From the IMG/VR virus record IMGVR_UViG_3300034759_000344, positions 32,187 through 96,186 of that record: a DNA stretch of 64,000 nt. One strand, 5' to 3'. Below are positions 38,367 to 46,500 of this stretch, piece by piece. Within the stretch, counting starts at the first letter, position 1. The number at the start of each line of letters is the position of its first letter. Below the pieces are notes generated by a model, which was given only the letters and a program-made list of their open reading frames with translations, was not told the DNA's origin and made no database searches. Origin of the DNA: a virus. The position numbers and the translations under genes are program-made.

Positions 38367-38380
38367 GATTCACCTCCAAG

Positions 38381-39703
38381 TTAGAGGCACGCGACTTCAG
38401 TCGTGTGAGATATAGAATAGTTTGTTTTTGTCTTGCTATATTGCCAACCATCGGCTGTTTGAATCAGCTTGCAGTACTTATAACTTATTCCCTGACATAC
38501 CCTTTTGCCATTTTTATCCTTAATGTCGAAAAATCCGCTTGCTCTCACTGCTACCATACCCATCCAGATACCAGCGTACTTTCCTCGTGGTACAATAGCT
38601 TTAACTATATCTCCAGTTTGGAAACCAAAGTGTTTCTTACATCTTTGCCTATGCCCACGTGGGAAACCAAACTTATCTGTATTACACATCTGCCTTGTTC
38701 CACGACCAACTGCACGCCATATTTGCACATAACTTTGTGTTATACGTATCTCGCTCGGTGTACTCTCACCAACACAACATGCATCGAAATAGTGCTCTTT
38801 GGGAAACCCCAGACGAATGCGATTTGCCTTTGTTAGCGCTCCTGTTCCGTATTCAACTGGTATTCCAAAACCGCTTAATGATTTGCGCAGATATGAGCGT
38901 ATCGAGTTCATGAATGCTGCTTGCTTGTATGTTTGTCTAGCCTGCTCTTGAACATGTGGGTATCCAAACTCAACAGCTGTTTTGTTGCCCTTCTTTTGGT
39001 TACACTCGTGGCAAGCAAGTGTTAGATTTGATACTCTATCTGTGCCACCTCTTGACCTTGGTACGATGTGGTCGATTTCCAGTGGTACGTCACTTCTACC
39101 ACAGTACGCACACTTTCGTCCCCACTTTTCCAAAAGATATTCCCTTACCTCGTAGCCAAAAAGCGTGCCTCGTTGGTATTCGATACCAGAAATCTCTGGA
39201 TTTTGCAACTTTTGAGTATCAAACTTTGCATCTTCGATGGATATTGCACTTATTGGCAACAGCTTTGTCAGTTTCCTTACCGCATTTATAAGCTGGTCTA
39301 CTCTTGCTTTGAGCGATGGTGGCAGCCACCCTTCAGGCCGTCTGCGATTTAGAAACCTAGGCTTTTGATATCTAGTCTTTCTGTTTCTTCTACTTCGACG
39401 AACAGCACGCCTGGCATCAAGTTTTTGCTTTATGTCTGTCTTGTGGTGTATCTCGCAAAGAAAAACTGTTTCTGCTACATCGCCGTCTTCTCGCAAAACT
39501 GCTACTCCTGTAGTTTTTGCGCCAGGGTCAAGTTTTAGCCTTAATGGTTGCAACTGACTTTGCTGTACTGTTCTGTCTTTTAGACGTATAGTGAACGGAT
39601 GCATTTTGTGGACTACTGCCCTGTCACGACTTAGTAACTGTCTTGCGCGCTTTTCTGAACACGGCATCAGAGGCTTTTTGTTTTTGTCCAACACAAACAC
39701 CAT
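38381..39703 (-). CDS. iscB: IscB RNA-guided endonuclease
   Basis: 440 residues from ATG 39703 (AAGGAG eight bases upstream; the frame is open to GTG 39712). Domains in order: PLMP (residues 11-14), RuvC-I LKLDPGAKTTG (D59), an Arg-rich bridge helix (98-125), RuvC-II SIEDAKF (E157), HNH with CAYC, DHIVPRSRGG (H212) and CHEC zinc pair, RuvC-III HYFDAC (H304, D307), and a C-terminal target-binding region with FGFQTGDIVKAIVPRGKYAG. All nuclease residues look intact. Cas9-ancestor family enzyme guided by the upstream omega RNA. The last residues and stop lie in the element's end hairpin. Confidence 0.93.
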   Translation of the reverse strand: MVFVLDKNKKPLMPCSEKRARQLLSRDRAVVHKMHPFTIRLKDRTVQQSQLQPLRLKLDPGAKTTGVAVLREDGDVAETVFLCEIHHKTDIKQKLDARRAVRRSRRNRKTRYQKPRFLNRRRPEGWLPPSLKARVDQLINAVRKLTKLLPISAISIEDAKFDTQKLQNPEISGIEYQRGTLFGYEVREYLLEKWGRKCAYCGRSDVPLEIDHIVPRSRGGTDRVSNLTLACHECNQKKGNKTAVEFGYPHVQEQARQTYKQAAFMNSIRSYLRKSLSGFGIPVEYGTGALTKANRIRLGFPKEHYFDACCVGESTPSEIRITQSYVQIWRAVGRGTRQMCNTDKFGFPRGHRQRCKKHFGFQTGDIVKAIVPRGKYAGIWMGMVAVRASGFFDIKDKNGKRVCQGISYKYCKLIQTADGWQYSKTKTNYSISHTTEVACL

Positions 39704-39712
39704 GTGTCTCAC

Positions 39713-39995
39713 TCCTTGAAAATGCCCTTACGGGCCTTATGACGTGCTAAAGCGGACTCACTTTAGCACTCTCCTCGCCAATGTTGGTAGCCGGCGCGTG
39801 TGCTGGTCCGTTTCGCCCACACCCCAAAGGTTGTCTGCAACCAGCACTTCCAGGGTCCGGGACTGGAGAAGCATCCCGGAGTGGGTCTTGAGCCTACTAC
39901 CAACGTAGCACCTTCGTCCCCTTGTCCTTTGGGTCCGGTGCTTAGGCTGGTCAACCAGGGCTTTTACAAGCCCTCGACTTCAGTCGGGGGTAGTT
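39713..39995 (-). ncRNA. IscB omega RNA (HEARO-like)
   Basis: Upstream of iscB, the minus strand holds about 280 bases with no real gene but dense pairing: the end hairpin CCCCCGAC-TGAA-GTCGAGGG, CAGCCTAAGCACCGG with GGTGCTACG and GTAGGCTC, and, near iscB, GTGCTAAAG-(8 bases)-CTTTAGCAC and GCCCGTAAGGGC followed by ATTTTC. This position and shape match HEARO/omega RNAs. The guide would be the flanking sequence 5' of the element, that is GTCGGAAGGAGATAGTCAAC or nearby, in the 39964 gene. Confidence 0.75.
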
Positions 39996-40770
39996 GACTA
40001 TCTCCTTCCGACTGCTGTGTAGAGGAACCTTCTTCTTGAGCTTCTTCCTGCTTTTCTTGGAATCTAATATGCTTTTCAGAAAGCATAATGCCGTCGGGGT
40101 CTTCAAACCCTCCAGGAAGGGTATCCATAACTTTAACTGAAGCGGTAGACGGCAAACTGCCGAAAGCCGCTCCCAGTACTGAACCTAAGATCCCTCCTCC
40201 ACCGCTGAATCCGGCTAAAAGGTCCCCGATGGTGCTTCCTCCTAAAAGGTTTCCAAACATGCCTTTAAAAGGAGCGGGAAGCAGTTTATTTAAAGCACTT
40301 CCAATAAAGTACTTAACTACATCTTTCACTATCTGGTCCGGGCTGGTGTTTTTGAGGTACTGAACGATTCCCATGAAAGTTCCAAAGTATCCAGCAGCTT
40401 CAGAAAGCACGCTTTTTACATTGGAAGGAAAGAAAGAGGTAAAGAAGGCAATGCAGTTGTTCAGGTTGAGCTTTCCATTTTCAATTATGGAAGCTAAATT
40501 GCGGAAAAACGAAAGCCCTTTAGCTACGGAAGCTAAAGACCCTCCCGTTAATTCATTCAGCACTCCTAAAGCGCTGTCAAATTTGTTGAGCAGGTCCTGA
40601 AATCCGTTAATGGTTGGATTGTCGAATATCCCTTCCAAACCGTTGTATACGGTATCTATCTTGTTGTAGATGTCCAGAATTTTGTTTTTAGCTTCTTCAG
40701 GACCCAATTCTACAGCCAGCTGTAAAATGTCTTCAACGTCTATTTTGATGCGCTGTCTAGTTTCTGCCAT
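39964..40770 (-). CDS. unknown hub-associated protein, 3' end replaced by the IscB element
   Basis: 268 residues. A helical N-terminal half is followed by Gly/Leu-rich hydrophobic segments (LAGFSGGGGILGSVLGAAFG) that could insert in membranes, and an acidic Gln/Glu tail. Family not recognised. It lies between the OB-fold spike gene and the tail lysin in the hub region. The final residues LPPTEVEGL and the stop are encoded by the end hairpin of the IscB element. Confidence 0.68.
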   Translation of the reverse strand: MAETRQRIKIDVEDILQLAVELGPEEAKNKILDIYNKIDTVYNGLEGIFDNPTINGFQDLLNKFDSALGVLNELTGGSLASVAKGLSFFRNLASIIENGKLNLNNCIAFFTSFFPSNVKSVLSEAAGYFGTFMGIVQYLKNTSPDQIVKDVVKYFIGSALNKLLPAPFKGMFGNLLGGSTIGDLLAGFSGGGGILGSVLGAAFGSLPSTASVKVMDTLPGGFEDPDGIMLSEKHIRFQEKQEEAQEEGSSTQQSEGDSQLPPTEVEGL

Positions 40771-40778
40771 GGCAATCC

Positions 40779-41801
40779 CTACCTATTAGGGTTATCGACA
40801 ACGGTACCGCAGTTGGAACAAGTCCAAGTATCCTTATAGGGACAGCCGTCTACTGGAGAGCCACAATTCGGACAGGTCGCCCATCCTGCACCGCAAACGC
40901 AAGATGAAGCAGGATCCTCAGGACTGATGTCTATAGCCCCACAGCAGCATCCCCCGTCGTTGTAATCTTCTTCAGTATCCGGGTCTCCGCTCAAGATTTT
41001 CTGTACCTGCTTATCGGCTAAAACCTTGTCTACGGCTTCTTCCATGGTGAGCTCTCCCGATTGGACCTGATTAACTATATCTTTAACGGTATCCAGATCG
41101 AGAATTTGAGCAGCTTCTTTCATTTCTTCTGCTTTCTCTTTAGCTTTAACTACAGAATCTATTAATCCTTTGGCATCGCTTACGGGATCCTCACGTCCTA
41201 TTTTTATGAAGAAGCCTCCCAGCTCGCTGCTGTTTTTACCTAAGGGAAAAGAAGCTTCAATTTCTCCCAAGTGGTTTACTTTAAACCATACTCCAGAAGG
41301 AAATACAGCAATGTAGCGCTCTTTTTCAGCAAGTACATAGTTTTCCGTAGGACCTTGCTCGTCTTCAGGATCCTCGCTGGCTCCGCTGATGTTTAGGGCT
41401 CGGAATAAAGGATGCAGGCATCCCAGTACTACCGGTGAAGAATAGTTGCCTCTTAAAAATCCAACTACTACGTAGTCTCCTACATTGGGAAGCATACTTA
41501 TTCCATATCCAAAAAGAGGAGACTTTAAGTGCTTTCCGTACTCGGTGCTTTCTGAAAACCAGTTTTCTGTAGGTACTGCACCGGCTAGGGGAGTGAGCAC
41601 TGGTACCTTGATGCCCAACTGCCCTTTTCCTGCGCTGTCAAAAGAGGTGGTGCCGGATACATCGTAAGTATCTAGATAAACCACGTCTACACACATGTCT
41701 AGTGGATAAACTTTAACTACACGAGCCAGAAGTAGGGAGTTTATCTTGGTTTGTTCAGTTCTCTTTACACCTGAAGTTACTCCATCATCGTAAAAAGACA
41801 T
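40779..41801 (-). CDS. OB-fold baseplate spike protein with Cys-rich C-terminus
   Basis: 340 residues. The first 150 show a gp5/gpV-like OB-fold: ARVVKVYPLDMCVDVVYLDT, GIKVPVLTPLAGAVP, PNVGDYVVVGFLRGNYSSPV and VLGCLHPL. A helical linker follows. The last 60 residues contain GGCCCGAID, CVCGAGWATCPNCGSPVDGC and WTCSNCG, enough cysteines for two zinc ribbons. Spike proteins of contractile tails often coordinate metal at the tip, but a double zinc ribbon here is unusual. Confidence 0.82.
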   Translation of the reverse strand: MSFYDDGVTSGVKRTEQTKINSLLLARVVKVYPLDMCVDVVYLDTYDVSGTTSFDSAGKGQLGIKVPVLTPLAGAVPTENWFSESTEYGKHLKSPLFGYGISMLPNVGDYVVVGFLRGNYSSPVVLGCLHPLFRALNISGASEDPEDEQGPTENYVLAEKERYIAVFPSGVWFKVNHLGEIEASFPLGKNSSELGGFFIKIGREDPVSDAKGLIDSVVKAKEKAEEMKEAAQILDLDTVKDIVNQVQSGELTMEEAVDKVLADKQVQKILSGDPDTEEDYNDGGCCCGAIDISPEDPASSCVCGAGWATCPNCGSPVDGCPYKDTWTCSNCGTVVDNPNR

Positions 41802-41816
41802 GGTTACCTTCCTTCC

Positions 41817-43550
41817 TTAATCAGGTACTTCTACTCCTCTACCCAGCTTAATAGTAGTGAAGAAGTGGGAAAAGTTTACAAATTCGTGGATTACGGACTC
41901 TACATAGAATATAAAGCGGCGGTTTCCTGCCAGGAGAGCTCCATCTTTGTTGTACACATCATAAGGATTGTAGTAAAGAACGTCTCCCGGCTTTATCTGA
42001 GGGTTGCCTCTTACGGTTACTGTTCCTATCAGAAATTCATTGCATTTTACAAACCACTGCTTCAAAACATTGGTCAGGGGAACAGCTATCGCCTGGGAGG
42101 TGTTATATATGGCTTTTTCTATGGCTTCAGGTTTATCCAGCCTCTGATTGTTAACAATAGCTGAGGTGCTTTGCTCTTCGCTTTTAGATTCCTCTTGATT
42201 GGGCAAGGCTATAATCTGAATGTAGTCGTACTGTTTAATCAAGGGGTTCAGTCCGTGTCTTCGGATATGGTCCAGATCGCAAACCGGTTCTTGAATGTGC
42301 AGAAGGTGCATACCTATAGCCCCTTGAGTTTGGGCATCTACAAAAAATAGATTGTAAGGTACCTCGTTGTTGAATCCCAGGCTTTCCTGAACTACTTCTT
42401 CATCATATACTTCGTGGATGTTGTTTTTAGTAAGTGATGAAAATACCGGACTGCTGCCTAAAAGAGTACCAAATTCTGGTTTAAGCAGAGCGTCTCCACC
42501 GCTTCCGGTAACTACCGGATAATTAGGGTCGCAGTTAAAAGGGGCTGGACGTACTAAAATGTTGCAGTAAGGATTTACTTCCAGATATATAGATCCTCCG
42601 CTGAAAGAGGCATAAATTTTGGGGTAAGTGATGATGATCTCGTTAAAAGGCTTCTGGAGAACCTGATGCACAAACTGGGAACCAGAACCGATAAAGTTGT
42701 AGTACTGAAGGCCGTAGATGGGCAGGGATTTGCCTCCTAAAGAGAAGGACTGCGAGTTATTGTCGATGATAAACATCTCTCCCAAAGCCCTTCCTTTGAG
42801 TTTTACTAGCCCTTCCTCAGCATTGGGACTGCCTGCAACTGCGTACATAAAGTCCGGACAGAAGATTTCCTGTATGTAAGTGCGAATTACCTCGTGTACT
42901 TCAACAGCTACTGCTTGGTCTCCCAACTTGAAAAGCAGCTCGTTAATCCCTACATAGGCACTGATTACTCCTCTATCTCGAAGCTGCTGGAGAGCTCCAA
43001 TGGAAGTGGTATTTGAGTACATGTAGTGGTTGTTAAAAAGTCCAGTTATGTCCAAACCAGAAATGATGAGCTTGCGGTCAGCGGCAGGATTTTCTACATC
43101 TCCCTGCATTACGGTTTGCTTGGTAATGTTGTTGACAATGCCTACCATGGTAACTGTGTATTCGTAGGGGTCCAAAGAATAAGGGTAAAGGTAATGCTCG
43201 CGGCGCATTCCGATGATTACTATATCCCCAACGTATACCTTCTCTTCCCAAGACAAACCGTACTCGTCTTGACTGTTTACTATTTCTAACTGGAAGGAAT
43301 TAATACCAAATCCGTTAACTTCTTGGTGCACTACCGCTCTAATAACGCTGCTGTCAATACGGGTAGTTTTAGACAAAGAGTTAGCATAATCCAGTTCATG
43401 AAGAGTGGCGGTAGTGGCAAAAGTGTAGTAAATCTTTCTGCGCAGTTGGTTTCCCGAAGCAGTATTGAATACTGGAAGAAAGATGGCTATCATGCTGGGG
43501 GTATCGTATACAGCTCTTGGAAACTGACTGTTGAGCTCTATCGTACGCAT
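41817..43550 (-). CDS. baseplate hub protein (gp27/XkdQ-like)
   Basis: 577 residues. The N-terminal beta domains (SFQLEIVNSQDEYGLSWEEK, GDIVIIGMRREHYLYPY) and later IKPGDVLYYNPYDVYNKDGA and FYVESVIHEFVNFSHFFTTI are typical of hub proteins that form the trimeric ring at the end of the tail tube. It follows the tape-measure gene with a three-base gap, as expected for this role. Confidence 0.8.
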   Translation of the reverse strand: MRTIELNSQFPRAVYDTPSMIAIFLPVFNTASGNQLRRKIYYTFATTATLHELDYANSLSKTTRIDSSVIRAVVHQEVNGFGINSFQLEIVNSQDEYGLSWEEKVYVGDIVIIGMRREHYLYPYSLDPYEYTVTMVGIVNNITKQTVMQGDVENPAADRKLIISGLDITGLFNNHYMYSNTTSIGALQQLRDRGVISAYVGINELLFKLGDQAVAVEVHEVIRTYIQEIFCPDFMYAVAGSPNAEEGLVKLKGRALGEMFIIDNNSQSFSLGGKSLPIYGLQYYNFIGSGSQFVHQVLQKPFNEIIITYPKIYASFSGGSIYLEVNPYCNILVRPAPFNCDPNYPVVTGSGGDALLKPEFGTLLGSSPVFSSLTKNNIHEVYDEEVVQESLGFNNEVPYNLFFVDAQTQGAIGMHLLHIQEPVCDLDHIRRHGLNPLIKQYDYIQIIALPNQEESKSEEQSTSAIVNNQRLDKPEAIEKAIYNTSQAIAVPLTNVLKQWFVKCNEFLIGTVTVRGNPQIKPGDVLYYNPYDVYNKDGALLAGNRRFIFYVESVIHEFVNFSHFFTTIKLGRGVEVPD

Positions 43551-43552
43551 TT

Positions 43553-46500
43553 TTACCTACCCTCGATGGATGAGGTGGTGATTTTCAACTTCTCAAAGAA
43601 GTCCTGCAGTACACTACTAGTGGCTTCCGCTACCCTACCGGGTATCTCAGCATTAGTACCTTCTATGTTTTGAGTTATGTTGATGTTGAAATTGAAAGTT
43701 CGGTTGTCGCTTACCGGAATGGGAAGATTGGTGAGAGCTGCTCCTATGGGAACAGTAGCTGGGGTCTCTTTCATAGCTGGAAGCCTAACCACACCGTATC
43801 CGGGTTGAGCAACCGCTTGAGGCATTTGAGGAGCAATTAGGTGGTACTCCTGCTCTTCTACCATTCTCCAGGGTGTAGGAGCTGGAATGGTTTTTCTCCC
43901 TTTTGCACCAGCTTCAGCTTCTTCTTGAGTTCCGAGCAGCTTATTGAGTTCAACTGGATTAAGAGAGAGGTTGCCGGCATTTCTCACTACTTCAGCTGCT
44001 TGATTTAGTCCGGAAACAAGATCTTTACCTTCCCTGATTTTGGAAAGCCTGTCGTAAACGATCAAAGCTAAATCTAAAGCCTGAATTTCATTTATATTGG
44101 GTTTTTCAGCAAAGGCCTGATGCAGTGCTTTGATAGCATTTATTACATTTTCTGGGAGATTTAAGGTCATATAAGTGCCTCTAAGATTCATCAATCCGTT
44201 TTCATTAAGCAGTCGGTTCAGCTCTTCAGGATTCATTCCCGATAGAAGTGCCTGCTGCAGGTCGTTCAGTACTTCTGCATTTCCTTCGTTGACTGCATTC
44301 GGTAAACTTACAGCTAAACCAGCAAATATGCTGGTTACGCTTTGCTTCCATCTTACTTTCTCTATTTCGGATCGGTACTTGCGTTTTTCCTCTTCGCTAA
44401 ATTGAGCATAACCTACCCCTACTTTTGCATAAGTGGACTGCAGTTCTTTGTAGGTTTGAAGGATTTCTTGAGTTCTTTCAGTAACTTGCTTGCGGTAGTA
44501 GTCGTAAGTAGCCTGACCGATGTCTATACCCATTTGATTTATTTTTCTGAACTGCTCTATTCTGGCTAGAGCCATTTCTTCGAATGCTGTAAGCCTGGTT
44601 TGCTTCAGCTTGTTATAGTATTTAGGAGCAAAAATAGCTGACAGGTACTCCCAGAACTTATTGGGGTTGATTTGCTGTTCTACCCTGCGTGTTTGTTCCT
44701 GGAACTGTATGTACTGCTTTACCAACTGTTCCTGATAGGTAGCTGGCTGCTGGCTTCTTTCCATCGTGGAAATGGTAGAAGCTAGGTTACTGCGGTATTC
44801 TTTGTAAAGGGCAATGTTTTCTTCTAACTGGTCTCCTAAATTGCGGAGGTAGGTGCGGAGCGCCTGAAACCCGGTTATAACACCGGTAACAATGGCTCCC
44901 AGTACCCCTATAGACATACCTCCAATAAGCGGCATGCCCTGCATAAATGGAAGGTAAGTTTGCAGGGGAGTTTTCAAGAACCTTACTGCTCCACGCCATA
45001 TGGAAGCCAGCCCTACTCCGCCTTCAGCTAACGCTTTTTGAATTTCTTTTATTCTAGCTAAATCTCCAGCTTTGCGGGCAAGTTCCAACTCACCTTTTAA
45101 CCTGAGCTGGTTTACCTCACGCCTCAGCAGTGTGTAAGCAAAGTTTCCGATTACCCAACCTGCTCCCTCTCCCACCATGTTCTGCAGTACAGAAGCCATC
45201 ATCATTCCGGTGCCCATAGCTCCTGAGGTAGCGAAACCTCGGAACAACTGCCCCATACCCTGAATACCTATCAAAGGATTGAAGGTAGCCATTCCGTAAG
45301 CCAGGTTACCTAACCCTCCAAATATCTGCGGGAAGCCTCCCATAGCAGATACAATGGGGAGGATTATTTTATCTAGTGAAGACATTAGGGCTCCCTGACG
45401 CTCGGCCAGGGCTTCCATGAACCTTTCGCCACCGGACTTACCAGCTTCAGCAAATATGGTTTCTATTCTTCTGCGGACAGCAGCCTCTTGAGAAGTATTT
45501 ACTTCTTTTTGAGCATCGATAAGTTCATCGTAAAGATTAAGCAATTCAGTAGCTTTATCTATGGTTATTCCAAAGACCTGACTGAGGTATATGGCAGAAG
45601 TTCCTCTTTGAGCCGGACCAAACTGCTTGGTAAGGAAGCGCAGAGTTTCTTCGAGCAGATTTATGTTCTGGTTCCCTACCCGTATTTGACTGATGAATCC
45701 TCCAACATCTATTTGGCGCTGAATGGCTGCTAAGGTAGCCACATCCAGGGATATTCCTCTTTGGGACAAAACGGCAGCTACTAAAGGATGCATTATGCCT
45801 CCGCGTCCGGAACGCAGCTGTTCGCTCATGGAAAGCAGAGTCTGCATGCCGTAGATGCCTCGGGTACCGGCTCCCACAGTTGGAGCTGCCATAGCACTAA
45901 ATACTGTGGCGTAGCGGGAGAGAAGTTCTGGAGATATGCCGCCTCCTGCACCTTCCATAACATATTTGGAGAAAGTCTCCATAGAAGCCAGGATTTCTTT
46001 AGTACCTATAGCACGGCGCAGGTCTTTGCGGGCTAATACGTTTCCTAAAACGTTGAATATTCCTTCCCAGCTTCCTGGTGAGGTAAACAAACGCTGAATG
46101 GTAGCAAACTGTTCAGTTACCTCAGATTCCATACCTACAAATCCGGTGCCTCTTGCCAGCTGATAAAGAGGAGCTATCTGCCCTCTCAAGAGGGTGGAGA
46201 GGCCCATGCCTCCGGTACCGGCAATATCGGTAAAGGCGGTTAGTGCCTGAGAAGCTCCTTCAATGTTGATGCGAAAGTCTCTTAATACATTCTGCATCTC
46301 CCTCTGGAATACCCGGTAGAACATTCCTCCGCCACCGGGTTGAGTGTAGTAACCGAGTCTGCCTCCCATTCTGGTTTCCAGGGGGAACAGCTGGTTGATA
46401 AACTGATCAATACCTTCGGTTACTAAGCGCTCCGGCTCTATACCTACACGGGAGATTATTCCTCCGAAGGCACCGGTTACCGCTCGCGAGGCTCTGGTTA

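Larger units (their letters stand above)
38380..39995 (-). mobile_element. IscB element (ISC, IS200/IS605-like) without transposase
   Basis: Both ends carry related hairpins with a TTCA loop: CACGCGAC-TTCA-GTCGTGTG at about 38386-38405 and CCCTCGAC-TTCA-GTCGGGGG at about 39970-39989. Between them lie iscB and a long structured RNA region, but no tnpA. The insertion separates the tail-lysin gene from the 39964 gene and supplies the latter's last ten residues and stop. It would need a transposase in trans, for example the TnpA at 63.4 kb or one from the host. Confidence 0.82.

Noticed and set aside
39763-39997. Short open frames over the IscB upstream region
   Set aside because: The region is structured RNA by position and pairing; the frames lack ribosome sites and homology-like features.
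43323-43673. + strand open frames inside the baseplate and tape-measure genes
   Set aside because: They are antisense shadows of strongly supported minus-strand genes, without ribosome sites or recognisable domains.
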